Made by a program: the position numbers and the translations under genes. The notes below the pieces were generated by a model. It saw nothing but the letters and a program-made list of their open reading frames with translations, was not told the origin of the DNA and ran no database searches. Positions 28,073 to 36,851 of a DNA stretch of 64,000 nucleotides are shown here, in pieces. How positions within the stretch are numbered: position 1 is the stretch's first letter; the number at the start of each line of letters is the position of its first letter. Source of the DNA: Enterobacter hormaechei ATCC 49162 (lineage in GTDB: Bacteria; Pseudomonadota; Gammaproteobacteria; Enterobacterales; Enterobacteriaceae); contig NZ_MKEQ01000001.1 in the NCBI RefSeq assembly GCF_001875655.1, positions 62,001 to 126,000 of the forward strand, given 5' to 3'.

Positions 28073-29818
28073 GTGAAAAAAAATACAATAACGACCAACG
28101 GAAACTTTACTCCGGCACGTTTTGCACTGCTGTGTCTCGCCATCTTTTGTAGCCTTGCATTTCTGCTGGGCCGCGTGGCGTGGCTACAAATTATCAAACC
28201 GGATAATCTGGTAAAGCAGGAGGATATGCGTTCTCTGCGCGAAGTGGCGATAGACGCCCCGCGTGGGATGATTGTAGACCGTGAAGGGCGTCCCCTTGCG
28301 GTAAGCGTCCCTGTCCAGGCCGTCTGGGCCGATCCTAAAACAGTGCTGGAAAAAGGAGGGGTCGGTTTTGACTCGCGCTGGCAGGCTCTGGCAAATGCCT
28401 TACACCTTTCTCTGAGCACGCTCGCATCACGAATCAACAGCAACCCGCACGGGCGATTTATTTACCTTGCCCGTCAGGTTGATCCCTCCCAGGCAAAGTG
28501 GATCGATAAGCTGCGTCTTCCCGGCATCAATCTCCGCGATGAGTCCCGCCGTTTTTATCCTGCCGGACATGTGGCGGCTAACCTGATTGGCTTCACGAAT
28601 ATTGATGGTCAGGGCATTGAGGGCGTCGAGAAAAGCTTCAACACGCAGCTTACCGGCAAGGCAGGCGTGCGGCTGGTCAGGAAAGATCGCTACGGACACG
28701 TGGTTGAAAACCTCACGGAGGTGGCTCCCGTACCTGCACATAATATCCAGCTTAGTATCGATGAACGCCTGCAAACCATCACCGAAGACGCGCTGGATAA
28801 CGCCGTGGCGTGGAACAAAGCCGAATCTGGTGCGTCGGTACTGATTAATATCCAGACGGGCGAAATACTGGCGATGGCGAGCTTCCCCGACTTCAACCCC
28901 AACAACCGGGAAGGGGCAACGCTGGATGATTTTCGCAATCGTGCGATCAGCGACACCTTTGAACCAGGCTCTACCGTTAAGCCTCTGGTGTTAATGACGG
29001 CGCTACAGCAGGGGCTGGTTCAGCCTGACAGCGTGATAGACACGCATCCCTACACCATTGATGGTCATCGTATTCGTGATGTGGGTTACTACCCCGAGCT
29101 GACGATGACCGGGATTTTGCAAAAATCCAGCGACACAGGCGTATCCCGTCTTTCGCTGGCGATGCCCGTGCAACGGTTACTGGATACCTATAAAAACTTT
29201 GGTTTTGGCGAGAGTACCGGGCTTGGTTTAACGGGAGAAAGCGCAGGTTTACTGCCGCAGCGAAAATTCTGGAGTCAGTTAGACCGGGCGACCTTTGCCT
29301 TTGGTTATGGCCTGATGGTCACCCCTCTCCAGTTGGCGCATGTGTATGCCACCATCGGCAGTTATGGTATTGAACGGCCTCTGTCCATCACCCGTATCGA
29401 TCCGCCGGTGATTGGCAAGCGGGTGATGTCCGAGGAAATTGTTCACGAGGTGGAACACATGATGGAGAGCGTCGCGTTACCCGGCGGTGGGGGGATCAAA
29501 GCGGCGGTGCGTAACTATCGCGTGGCGATAAAAACCGGGACGGCCAAAAAAATCGATGAGCATGGGCAGTATGTGGATAAATACGTCGCCTATACCGCAG
29601 GCGTTGCGCCTGCCAGCGATCCCCGATTTGCGCTGGTGGTGGTGATTAACGATCCGCAAAACGGCGCCTATTACGGCGGGGCCGTTTCCGCACCCGTATT
29701 CAGCGAAATTATGGGCAACGTTCTGCGCCTGGAAAACGTGAAGCCAGACGGGCTGCCGGCAGATTCTGACCATCTGATCGTGATGCGCCACCCAGCCGTT
29801 TATAACCCTGGCGAATAG
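28073..29818 (+). CDS. Second class B penicillin-binding protein (FtsI/PBP3 paralogue, PBP3SAL-type)
   Basis: 581 residues. One membrane helix (about 14-36; FALLCLAIFCSLAFLLGRVAWLQ), a pedestal domain, then the transpeptidase domain. Active-site motifs are Ser300-T-V-Lys303, Ser352-Ser-Asp354 and Lys487-Thr-Gly. These sit seven residues before their FtsI counterparts (Ser307, Ser359-x-Asn361, Lys494), so Asp354 takes the place of the usual Asn. GTG at 28073 is preferred, with GGGG upstream; a TTG eight codons earlier is possible. E. coli K-12 lacks it; Salmonella has a similar gene near here (PBP3SAL), which drives division at acidic pH. It is not the essential dcw-cluster ftsI. Confidence 0.9.
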   Translation: MKKNTITTNGNFTPARFALLCLAIFCSLAFLLGRVAWLQIIKPDNLVKQEDMRSLREVAIDAPRGMIVDREGRPLAVSVPVQAVWADPKTVLEKGGVGFDSRWQALANALHLSLSTLASRINSNPHGRFIYLARQVDPSQAKWIDKLRLPGINLRDESRRFYPAGHVAANLIGFTNIDGQGIEGVEKSFNTQLTGKAGVRLVRKDRYGHVVENLTEVAPVPAHNIQLSIDERLQTITEDALDNAVAWNKAESGASVLINIQTGEILAMASFPDFNPNNREGATLDDFRNRAISDTFEPGSTVKPLVLMTALQQGLVQPDSVIDTHPYTIDGHRIRDVGYYPELTMTGILQKSSDTGVSRLSLAMPVQRLLDTYKNFGFGESTGLGLTGESAGLLPQRKFWSQLDRATFAFGYGLMVTPLQLAHVYATIGSYGIERPLSITRIDPPVIGKRVMSEEIVHEVEHMMESVALPGGGGIKAAVRNYRVAIKTGTAKKIDEHGQYVDKYVAYTAGVAPASDPRFALVVVINDPQNGAYYGGAVSAPVFSEIMGNVLRLENVKPDGLPADSDHLIVMRHPAVYNPGE

Positions 29819-29857
29819 CGGTACACTTCGCCTTTCGGTTTACGCCCTGGAGTTGTC

Positions 29858-30673
29858 ATGTCTTTCAGTTGTCCCCTTTGCCACGCGCCGCTGACGCGCG
29901 CGGAGAAAACGTTTATCTGTCCACAGGGACATCAGTTTGACCGGGCGAAAGAAGGCTATGTGAATCTTCTGCCTGTACAGCACAAGCGTTCCCGGGATCC
30001 GGGTGACAGCGCAGAGATGATGCAGGCGCGCCGGGCGTTTCTTGATGCCGGGCACTATCAACCGCTCAGGGATGCGGTTGTCGCCTTACTCCGTGGATCT
30101 CTGACAGAAGGCGCATCCGCTATGCTGGATATCGGCTGCGGTGAAGGCTATTACACTGCCACGTTTGCTGACGTGGCGGCTGAGAAGGGCGCTGAAACTT
30201 ACGGGCTGGACGTCTCGAAGGTGGCTATCCGTGCGGCAGCCAAACGCTACTCAGCGGTAACGTTCTGCGTGGCCTCCAGCCACCGCCTGCCGTTTGAGGA
30301 GGCGAGTATGGACGCCGTGGTGCGTATCTATGCGCCGTGCAAGGCAGAGGAGCTGGCGCGCGTCGTTAAGCCCGGCGGGTGGGTTATCACCGTCACGCCC
30401 GGGCCACGTCACCTGCTGGAGCTGAAAGGGCTGATCTATGATGAAGTCCACCTGCATGCGCCTCACTCTGAACAACTGGCGGGCTTTGCGTTAAAGCAGG
30501 CGCAGTCGGTGGCGTATGACATGACGTTACAAGGAAGCGAAGCGGTGGCGTTACTGCAAATGACGCCCTTTGCATGGAGGGCAAAACCAGAGGTGTGGGA
30601 AACGCTGGCAGCACAGACTGAATTTTGCTGCCAGACGGATTTCAGCATCCATTGCTGGCAGCGCGAAGGTTAA
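29858..30673 (+). CDS. rlmA: 23S rRNA m1G745 methyltransferase
   Basis: 271 residues. N-terminal zinc site of Cys5, Cys8, Cys21 and His25 (CPLC...CPQGH), then a SAM Rossmann domain ([13 protein letters not shown] at about 87-99). E. coli RlmA (RrmA) methylates G745 in helix 35 of 23S rRNA. Sequence follows E. coli closely ([25 protein letters not shown]). Its 3' end overlaps convergent mntP by 4 bases. Confidence 0.96.
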   Translation: MSFSCPLCHAPLTRAEKTFICPQGHQFDRAKEGYVNLLPVQHKRSRDPGDSAEMMQARRAFLDAGHYQPLRDAVVALLRGSLTEGASAMLDIGCGEGYYTATFADVAAEKGAETYGLDVSKVAIRAAAKRYSAVTFCVASSHRLPFEEASMDAVVRIYAPCKAEELARVVKPGGWVITVTPGPRHLLELKGLIYDEVHLHAPHSEQLAGFALKQAQSVAYDMTLQGSEAVALLQMTPFAWRAKPEVWETLAAQTEFCCQTDFSIHCWQREG

Positions 30674-31236
30674 CCCGCGAAGTGTGCCCAAAGGATTTGG
30701 GCACCAATCCCGATCAGTACGATACCGCCCAGTATTTCGGCACGTTTACCCAACAGCGGGCCAATGAAGCGACCCACCATCATCCCCAGCGTTGACATGA
30801 TCAGCGTGGCGCAGCCAATCGCCAGCGCGGTGGCGATAATATTGACCTGCAAAAACGCCAGACCAACACCCACGGCCATTGCGTCCAGGCTGGTTGCGAT
30901 GGCGGTTGTCACCAGAAGCCAGAAGCCGTGACGTTGCAGCGGCGCGTCATCTTCATCGCTGTTGCCACGAAACCCTTCAATCACCATGCGTCCGCCGAGG
31001 AACACCAGCAGCACGAAGGCAATCCAGTGGTTCCACTCCAGCACGAACTGGCTGGCGAGCATTCCCAGACCCCAGCCGATAAGCGGCGTCAGCGTTTCGA
31101 TAGCGCCAAAGATGAGACCGGTACGCAGGGCTTCGGAAAATTTAGGTTTATGGAGGGTAGCACCTTTACCGATAGAGGCGGCAAACGCGTCCATGGACAT
31201 GCCAAAAGCCAGAAGGATTGTAGCGGAGATATTCAT
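30670..31236 (-). CDS. mntP: Manganese efflux pump MntP
   Basis: 188 residues, as E. coli MntP (YebN). Six hydrophobic segments in two related halves with acidic residues inside them ([15 protein letters not shown] and [14 protein letters not shown]), expected to carry Mn2+. ATG at 31236 matches the E. coli start; a further 53 in-frame codons upstream run through the riboswitch leader and are not coding. Control is by the yybP-ykoY riboswitch in the leader and probably MntR further upstream. Confidence 0.96.
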   Translation of the reverse strand: MNISATILLAFGMSMDAFAASIGKGATLHKPKFSEALRTGLIFGAIETLTPLIGWGLGMLASQFVLEWNHWIAFVLLVFLGGRMVIEGFRGNSDEDDAPLQRHGFWLLVTTAIATSLDAMAVGVGLAFLQVNIIATALAIGCATLIMSTLGMMVGRFIGPLLGKRAEILGGIVLIGIGAQILWAHFAG

Positions 31237-31299
31237 AAGAGCGTCCAGACCGGGGATATCCATATGACACATCACTGCCCCCAGTAAACAGCAGTTGAT

Positions 31300-31441
31300 G
31301 TATCTATGGTCTCGCCTGATCACTTCTGCACAGTAAGTGTGCTGAAAGCGATCCGTACGCGCCACGTTTTTCAACGAGTATGTTGACACGTACATTTCCT
31401 GTAAGCAGGAAATCGGCTACTCCCCAACGACGGGCGCAACC
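31300..31441 (-). promoter_or_regulatory. yybP-ykoY manganese riboswitch of mntP
   Basis: Read on the minus strand the leader has the conserved box GGGGAGTAGCC (31414-31424 region), a variable stem, GTCAACATACTCGTTG, GTGGCGCGTACG and the closing GGCGAGACC (31308-31316 region). This pattern is diagnostic of the Mn2+-sensing yybP-ykoY element known upstream of mntP. It should raise mntP expression when Mn2+ is bound. Confidence 0.9.
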
Positions 31442-31468
31442 TTAACATATTTTGAGAATATAAAACAA

Positions 31469-31501
31469 CAACGAAGAAGGCTTTATTTAGCCACTTCGTT
31501 G
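31469..31501. other. Strong hairpin upstream of the mntP leader
   Basis: CAACGAAG (31469-31476) pairs with CTTCGTTG (31494-31501), with an inner GGCT/AGCC stem. There is no T run on either side. It lies near the expected mntP promoter; it could be a remnant terminator of the man-yobD transcript or a promoter-proximal element. Confidence 0.5.
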
Positions 31502-31568
31502 ATAACGATTTTCATTTAGATTTATGCGTGAAAATATCGTTAATAAATATAAGTTAATTAGCAGAGAA

Positions 31569-31590
31569 GATATAGCAACGGCTATATTGC
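31569..31590 (-). promoter_or_regulatory. MntR-like box 1
   Basis: ATAGC-AACG-GCTAT core at 31572-31585. It matches the published E. coli MntR box (core ATAGC-AAAG-GCTAT) at about 17 of 22 positions over the full element. It lies upstream of mntP, which MntR activates in E. coli. Confidence 0.6.
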
Positions 31591-31610
31591 GCATTGAAGA
31601 ATAATGCAAT

Positions 31611-31628
31611 ATATAGCCGATGCTATAA
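31611..31628 (-). promoter_or_regulatory. MntR-like box 2
   Basis: ATAGC-CGAT-GCTAT core at 31613-31626, 41 bp from box 1 (about four helical turns). The two boxes are also inverted copies of each other, so the region 31571-31627 can fold as one long hairpin. Confidence 0.55.
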
Positions 31629-31635
31629 TATTAAC

Positions 31636-32094
31636 TCATTGAGTTTTAAGGAGTAATTTGTAGATCTTTTCCAGGTCATCAATATTTTTAACCCGGATGA
31701 GCAGGCGGCGTTGTTCTAATTGCATCACCAGTACCCCGTCTTCAGATAAATTCATCTCTTTAATACGGTTATATTCTATCCAGACATTGGCGAAGAAAAA
31801 TCCGTGTTTTTTAAAAATGAGTTTAGGCGCGCGGATCCAGAACAGGTAAATGGCCATTAATGCCAGCGCACATAATAACCATGTGGTTAATATTGCACCG
31901 TGGCTGGTCACGTTATTGTAAATCAGGATGACTACCAGACCCGCGAAGATAAACGCATCAACGCGTCCACGGCGTAAAAGGGGAAGGGTCAGCAGCGTCT
32001 CGCCGTGGCGGCGAGGCATAATGAACTCGTCATAGATCGCGTAAGCCAGTAGGGCAACAATAAATAAAACCAGTACGGTGTCCGTGACAGTCAT
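31636..32094 (-). CDS. yobD: YobD, DUF986 inner-membrane protein
   Basis: 152 residues, as E. coli YobD. Three N-terminal hydrophobic segments ([53 protein letters not shown]) precede a soluble domain ending [13 protein letters not shown]. It follows manZ behind a terminator that may let part of the transcripts through. Function unknown; long association with the mannose PTS is seen across enterobacteria. Confidence 0.93.
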   Translation of the reverse strand: MTVTDTVLVLFIVALLAYAIYDEFIMPRRHGETLLTLPLLRRGRVDAFIFAGLVVILIYNNVTSHGAILTTWLLCALALMAIYLFWIRAPKLIFKKHGFFFANVWIEYNRIKEMNLSEDGVLVMQLEQRRLLIRVKNIDDLEKIYKLLLKTQ

Positions 32095-32107
32095 TCATCC
32101 TCCAGAT

Positions 32108-32134
32108 AAAAAGACCGGGGGCAAGCCCCCGGTC
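32108..32134 (-). terminator. manXYZ terminator
   Basis: GACCGGGGGC-AA-GCCCCCGGTC (32113-32134), a perfect 10-bp GC-rich stem; on the minus strand it is followed by five T. It lies between manZ and yobD. Confidence 0.9.
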
Positions 32135-32148
32135 GGTAACGCATTTTA

Positions 32149-33000
32149 TTACAGACCCAGCAGGCCGACGGCGTAGCCCGCGATACCGATGACGAAGAAG
32201 CCAACGATGATCCACAGCGGGTTCACTTTTTTACGCAGCAGCCACATACAGGCGAAGGTTAACAGCAGCGGGACCAGGCCCGGCATCAGCTGGTCCAGAA
32301 TAGTCTGCACGGTGGTGACACGGGTCTGACCATCCTGACCGGTGATCGTCGAAACCACCAGCGGGATGTTCACGTGCGTCCACTTGTTCACCAGGGCTCC
32401 CATTACAAACAGGCCGAGGATTGACGCCCCCTCAGTCAGTTTTTGCAGGAAGCCGCCGCCCATATCCTTAACGATATCCACCCCTTTACGGTAACCGTAC
32501 GCCACGCCGTAGTAACGGGTCAGCAGACGCACCGCGTTGAACAGAATGAAGAACAGCAGGGGACCGAGCAGGCTGCCGCTCATGGCGATCCCGGCGCCCA
32601 GTGCCGCAAAGACCGGACGCACCGTACCCCAGAAGATCGGGTCGCCCACGCCTGCCAGCGGCCCCATCAGACCGACTTTGATACCGTTGATAGCACCATC
32701 GTCGATCTCAGCCCCGTTCGCACGCTGCTCTTCCATCGCCAGCGTCACGCCCAGAACAGGCGCTGCAACATAAGGATGGGTGTTGAAGAATTCCAGGTGA
32801 CGCTTAATTGCCTGACGGCGTGCTTCGTTGTTTTCCGGATACAGGCGTTTGATGGCCGGTACCATGGAGAAGCAGAAGCCGAGCGCCTGCATACGTTCGA
32901 AGTTCCATGAACCCTGAAACAGGTTAGAACGGATGAACACGCCACGAATATCACCCGGAGTGAGTTTTTTCTCAGTGGTAGTTTTAGTCATATCAACCAT
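32149..33000 (-). CDS. manZ: Mannose PTS permease subunit IID
   Basis: 283 residues, as E. coli ManZ. With ManY it forms the inner-membrane channel that takes up mannose, glucose, glucosamine and related sugars; it is also used by some bacteriocins and by phage lambda DNA. Conserved runs include RSNLFQGSWNFERMQALGF and NGIKVGLMGPLAGVGDPIFWGT. ATG at 33000 has AGGTGA five bases upstream; a GTG three codons earlier is less likely. It starts 12 bases after the manY stop. Confidence 0.97.
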   Translation of the reverse strand: MVDMTKTTTEKKLTPGDIRGVFIRSNLFQGSWNFERMQALGFCFSMVPAIKRLYPENNEARRQAIKRHLEFFNTHPYVAAPVLGVTLAMEEQRANGAEIDDGAINGIKVGLMGPLAGVGDPIFWGTVRPVFAALGAGIAMSGSLLGPLLFFILFNAVRLLTRYYGVAYGYRKGVDIVKDMGGGFLQKLTEGASILGLFVMGALVNKWTHVNIPLVVSTITGQDGQTRVTTVQTILDQLMPGLVPLLLTFACMWLLRKKVNPLWIIVGFFVIGIAGYAVGLLGL

Positions 33001-33012
33001 TTCGCTCACCTG

Positions 33013-33813
33013 TTAGTCCAGTTCGTTATCGAGATCGTTGTTACCAGCTGCCTGCGCAGGGGCACCCGCGACGCGGTTGTATTTCGGGCTGAGCTGGATA
33101 TAAAGAATCGCCATCACCGCACCAATCACACCCAGCGCAACCAGGTTGAAGTTGGTGAACGCAGCGGTAACGAAGCCGAGGTAGAAGAATGGCATCAGGT
33201 AGCCTGCGCGCATCATGTTGATGACCATCGCATAACCAACCACCACGATCATGCCGCCCGCAATGTTCAGACCGCTGGTGACCACTTCAGGGATCGCATT
33301 CAGCATGCCCTGAACTTCGCTGGTGCCGACAGAGATCGCCACGATAACCGCAGGGATCGCGATACGCATCGCTTGCAGGAACAGGGAAGACACGTGGATC
33401 CAGGAGAGCGCGGTGAGGTTGCCGTTTTCGGCCGCCTTATCCGCCGCGTGCTGGAAGGCAACGGTGATAGTACGAACGATGATGGTTAGCACCTGACCCG
33501 CTGCGGCCAGTGGGATAGCCAGCGCGATACCGGCACCAATACTCTGGTGACCAGCGATAACCAGAACGGTTGAAATAATGGACGCCAGCGCGGCATCTGG
33601 CGCCACTGCCGCACCGATGTTCATCCAGCCGAGGGCGATCATTTCCAGGGTACCACCGATGATGATACCGGTTTTCATGTCACCGAGAACGGCGCCAATC
33701 AACGTACAGGCCACCAGTGGACGGTGGAACTGAAATTCATCAAGTACGGACTCCATACCCGCAATACATGCGACGATGAACACCAGTACAATCTGAAGAG
33801 TAGTAATCTCCAT
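33013..33813 (-). CDS. manY: Mannose PTS permease subunit IIC
   Basis: 266 residues, nearly identical to E. coli ManY. Polytopic EIIC of the mannose family, with GGTLEMIALGWMNIGAAVAPDAALASIIS and a hydrophilic end (YNRVAGAPAQAAGNNDLDNELD). Middle gene of manXYZ, 47 bases after manX and 12 before manZ. Confidence 0.98.
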   Translation of the reverse strand: MEITTLQIVLVFIVACIAGMESVLDEFQFHRPLVACTLIGAVLGDMKTGIIIGGTLEMIALGWMNIGAAVAPDAALASIISTVLVIAGHQSIGAGIALAIPLAAAGQVLTIIVRTITVAFQHAADKAAENGNLTALSWIHVSSLFLQAMRIAIPAVIVAISVGTSEVQGMLNAIPEVVTSGLNIAGGMIVVVGYAMVINMMRAGYLMPFFYLGFVTAAFTNFNLVALGVIGAVMAILYIQLSPKYNRVAGAPAQAAGNNDLDNELD

Positions 33814-33860
33814 TGCACTTCTCCTATTACATAAGCTCTATATGAAAAACCGGCCCGGGC

Positions 33861-34823
33861 TTATTTCCCCACCTTGCCGATCAAATCCATCATTTTCAGT
33901 TTCTGATCCGTGGAAACCTTACGGGCTTCCAGTTCGATACCGCGGGCATTCAGTTTATTGAAGGCCTCGATATCTTTCGCATCTACTGAAATCGCGTTGT
34001 TGACCTGCGTTTTGCCCTGACGGAATGCCATACCGCCAATGTTAACGGAGGTGATTTTCACGCCGCCTTCAACAATGCGTTCGACGTCTGTCGGGTTGGT
34101 GAAGAGAAGCATCACGCGCTCGCCCGCATATTTCGGGTTGTTGTAAACGCGGATCATTTTGGCGACATCCACGACGTGCGCGGTGACGCCCGGCGGAGCA
34201 ACCTGGGTGAGAAGGGTTTTACGGACAGTGTCGGCGGCCACTTCGTCACTGACCACGATGATGCGTTGTACGTTGGTCTCTTTGGTCCAGCGTGTCGCCA
34301 CCTGGCCGTGGATCAGACGGTCATCAATACGCGCCAGGCCGATAACCATGTAATCGTTCGGACCCATCGGTTTTGCGGGTGCCGCCGCTTTTGGCGCTGC
34401 CGCAACAGGGGCTGGTTTCTCAACCGGCTGCGCTTTCAGTGCTTTCACACCTTCGCGACCGGTTTCAACCGCCAGTGCCACCAGTTCATCAAAGGCTGGG
34501 TTATCGTCGCGCGCCATAAAGGTTTCCACCAGCATAGGGATGTTAACCCCGGCGACGACTTCATAATGCTCTTTATCGACGACAATGCGGCTGGCAGCGT
34601 TGAATGGGCTGCCGCCCCATGTATCCACGAGAAATAGCACGCCCTTGCTGGTATCCAGCTTCTCAAGCTGAGCAGTGTATTTTTCAATCAGCGTCTCGGC
34701 ATTTTCACCGGGAACGAAATCGATCCAGCCGACGTTTTCCTGCTCGCCCAACAGCATTTCTGCTGTTTTGAGTAACTGCTCCGCAGCCCAACCATGTGTG
34801 CCTATGACAATAGCAATGGTCAC
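33861..34823 (-). CDS. manX: Mannose PTS cytoplasmic subunit IIAB
   Basis: 320 residues. IIA domain (1-130) with phospho-His10 (IVIGTH10GW); Ala/Pro-rich hinge (about 131-155), three residues shorter than in E. coli; IIB domain with phospho-His172 (DDRLIH172GQVATRW). It relays phosphate from HPr to the sugar carried by ManYZ. First gene of the operon; upstream lies a palindrome resembling an Mlc site and a half-conserved CRP site. Confidence 0.98.
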   Translation of the reverse strand: MTIAIVIGTHGWAAEQLLKTAEMLLGEQENVGWIDFVPGENAETLIEKYTAQLEKLDTSKGVLFLVDTWGGSPFNAASRIVVDKEHYEVVAGVNIPMLVETFMARDDNPAFDELVALAVETGREGVKALKAQPVEKPAPVAAAPKAAAPAKPMGPNDYMVIGLARIDDRLIHGQVATRWTKETNVQRIIVVSDEVAADTVRKTLLTQVAPPGVTAHVVDVAKMIRVYNNPKYAGERVMLLFTNPTDVERIVEGGVKITSVNIGGMAFRQGKTQVNNAISVDAKDIEAFNKLNARGIELEARKVSTDQKLKMMDLIGKVGK

Positions 34824-34940
34824 TTGCTACCTCCTTTTATTATCATTTATACGTCTGCCAGGCAGGCGTACTGAGAATCGTATTGGCGAACCGAATCGAT
34901 TCAGATAAGGGTTAGAGTTAAAAAAACTAAGACTTCCGCG

Positions 34941-34969
34941 AATTATTTTAGATAGTGAAAAAATAATTT
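34941..34969 (-). promoter_or_regulatory. Candidate Mlc operator, with CRP-like half-site, upstream of manX
   Basis: AT-rich palindrome with arms AATTATTTT (34941-34949) and AAAATAATT near 34960-34968, similar in character to the Mlc sites known at manX, ptsG and mlc. TGTGA at 34971-34975 begins a CRP-like site whose second half is degenerate. manXYZ is Mlc-repressed and CRP-activated in E. coli; the exact site assignment is tentative. Confidence 0.45.
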
Positions 34970-35088
34970 ATGTGATGAAGATCCGTAATTTAGCTACGCC
35001 TTACAGATTTTTCTCTAAGATAATCCGCGTGTGTTACAGAAGTTTGCAAAGGAACGTAAATCTTTGCTAAAAACCAATTGTCTCTGAT

Positions 35089-35298
35089 ATGTTTAGCGTC
35101 CGTTTAATTATTCAGGAGTATAGGGCTACAGCCCACTATATGGACCGTCACCGACGTCAGTCATCTTCCAGGCCATCCCGCGCCTTATTCACCGGCGATC
35201 TTCGCCACGCATCGACTCTCTTTCCCTTTGAAATGCCCGTCAGTAGCGGGGCACCGTTTTGTCATTCCTTTAGCAGGAGCGTGTCATGGAATTCTTAA
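35089..35298 (+). CDS. Leader ORF overlapping yoaE (possible coupled small ORF)
   Basis: 69 codons starting [17 protein letters not shown]; its stop at 35296-35298 lies inside yoaE, overlapping the yoaE start by 13 bases. The peptide is Arg/Ser-rich after residue 18 with no membrane segment, and no clear ribosome-binding site precedes the ATG. An overlapping upstream ORF of this kind is typical of translational coupling. A small E. coli gene annotated as yoaL may be its equivalent, but I am not certain. The gene-free part of the gap (34824-35088) holds the divergent promoters for manX and yoaE. Confidence 0.4.
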   Translation: MFSVRLIIQEYRATAHYMDRHRRQSSSRPSRALFTGDLRHASTLFPFEMPVSSGAPFCHSFSRSVSWNS

Positions 35299-36845
35299 TG
35301 GACCCGTCAATCTGGGTAGGCTTGCTTACGCTGGTCGTGCTGGAGATCGTTCTCGGTATTGATAACCTGGTGTTTATCGCCATCCTCGCGGATAAACTGC
35401 CGCCGAAACAGCGTGATAAAGCCCGTCTGATCGGCCTCTCGCTGGCGCTGATCATGCGACTGGGCTTACTGTCTGTGATCTCGTGGATGGTCACCCTGAC
35501 GAAGCCCCTGTTCACCGTCATGGATTTCACCTTCTCCGGCCGCGATTTAATCATGCTGGTGGGGGGACTGTTCCTGCTGTTCAAAGCCACAACAGAGTTG
35601 CATGAACGGCTGGAGAACCGGCAGCATGATGACGGTCACGGTAAGGGGTATGCCAGCTTCTGGGTGGTTGTTCTTCAGATTGTGGTGCTTGATGCGGTCT
35701 TCTCGCTGGATGCGGTGATTACGGCGGTCGGTATGGTGAACCATCTGCCGGTGATGATGGCGGCGGTTGTGATTGCGATGGCGGTCATGCTGCTGGCGTC
35801 TAAACCGCTGACGCGTTTCGTCAACCAGCATCCGACGGTCGTCGTGCTGTGTCTGAGCTTCCTGCTGATGATTGGTCTGAGCCTGGTGGCAGAAGGTTTC
35901 GGCTTCCATATTCCGAAAGGCTACCTGTACGCCGCGATTGGCTTCTCGATTCTGATTGAACTGTTTAACCAGATTGCGCGTCGCAACTTTATTAAACAGC
36001 AGTCGAATCAGCCGCTGCGAGCCCGTACCGCAGATGCGATTCTGCGACTGATGGGCGGGCGTCGTCAGGTGAACGTGCAGGCTGATAACGAGAACCGCAA
36101 CCCGGTTCCGGTGCCGGAAGGCGCGTTTGTGGAAGAAGAACGCTACATGATCAATGGCGTGCTTTCGCTGGCTTCCCGCTCCCTGCGCGGCATTATGACC
36201 CCGCGCGGTGAAATCAGCTGGGTGGACGCCAACCTGAGCGTTGATGAAATTCGTCAGCAGTTGCTCTCCTCGCCGCACAGCCTGTTCCCGGTCTGCCGGG
36301 GTGAGCTGGATGAAATCATCGGTGTCGTGCGCGCAAAAGAGATGCTGGTAGCCCTTGAAGAGGGGGTTAACGTCGAGGCCGTTGCGGCCGCGTCGCCTGC
36401 GATTGTCGTGCCGGAAACGCTGGATCCGATCAACCTGCTGGGCGTATTGCGTCGTGCCCGCGGGAGCTTTGTTATCGTCACCAACGAATTTGGTGTGGTA
36501 CAGGGTCTGGTGACGCCGCTGGACGTGCTGGAAGCGATTGCCGGTGAATTCCCTGATGCGGATGAAACGCCGGAAATCGTTGCCGACGGTGACGGCTGGC
36601 TGGTGAAAGGTACTACCGATCTGCACGCGCTCTCGCACACGCTGGGCGTGGAAAACGTGGTCAATGACGATGAAGACATCGCCACGGTGGCAGGGTTGGT
36701 GATTGCCGTTAACGGGCAGATCCCGCGCATCGGTGATGTGCTCGAACTGCCGCCGCTGCAAATTACCATCGTTGAAGCCAACGACTATCGCGTGGACATG
36801 GTGCGTATTGTTAAAGAGCACTCTGCACACGACGAAGAAGAGTAA
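35286..36845 (+). CDS. yoaE: YoaE, TerC-family membrane protein with CBS and CorC/HlyC domains
   Basis: 519 residues, as E. coli YoaE. N-terminal TerC domain (1-235) with seven or so helices and acidic motifs ([28 protein letters not shown]), then a CBS pair (about 300-420; [18 protein letters not shown]) and a CorC/HlyC C-terminal domain. TerC proteins are linked to metal (Mn2+) export for secreted enzymes, but the substrate of YoaE is not established. AGCAGGAG precedes ATG. It converges on pdeD with a 6-base gap. Confidence 0.95.
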   Translation: MEFLMDPSIWVGLLTLVVLEIVLGIDNLVFIAILADKLPPKQRDKARLIGLSLALIMRLGLLSVISWMVTLTKPLFTVMDFTFSGRDLIMLVGGLFLLFKATTELHERLENRQHDDGHGKGYASFWVVVLQIVVLDAVFSLDAVITAVGMVNHLPVMMAAVVIAMAVMLLASKPLTRFVNQHPTVVVLCLSFLLMIGLSLVAEGFGFHIPKGYLYAAIGFSILIELFNQIARRNFIKQQSNQPLRARTADAILRLMGGRRQVNVQADNENRNPVPVPEGAFVEEERYMINGVLSLASRSLRGIMTPRGEISWVDANLSVDEIRQQLLSSPHSLFPVCRGELDEIIGVVRAKEMLVALEEGVNVEAVAAASPAIVVPETLDPINLLGVLRRARGSFVIVTNEFGVVQGLVTPLDVLEAIAGEFPDADETPEIVADGDGWLVKGTTDLHALSHTLGVENVVNDDEDIATVAGLVIAVNGQIPRIGDVLELPPLQITIVEANDYRVDMVRIVKEHSAHDEEE

Positions 36846-36851
36846 CGCTAT

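Noticed and set aside
28073..29818. Essential division gene ftsI
   Set aside because: The neighbours are cspC and rlmA rather than the mraZ-ftsL-murE cluster, and the SxN motif is changed; it is a paralogue.
31237..31395. 53-codon N-terminal extension of mntP
   Set aside because: It reads through the yybP-ykoY riboswitch and is absent from the E. coli protein.
31571..31627. Long inverted repeat read first as a yobD terminator
   Set aside because: No T run on either strand, and each arm is itself a palindrome matching the MntR box, so operators explain it better. A dual role is not excluded.
35547..36830. 427-codon open frame on minus, opposite yoaE
   Set aside because: It is His/Gln/Arg-rich shadow coding caused by codon bias of yoaE, which is conserved over its full length.
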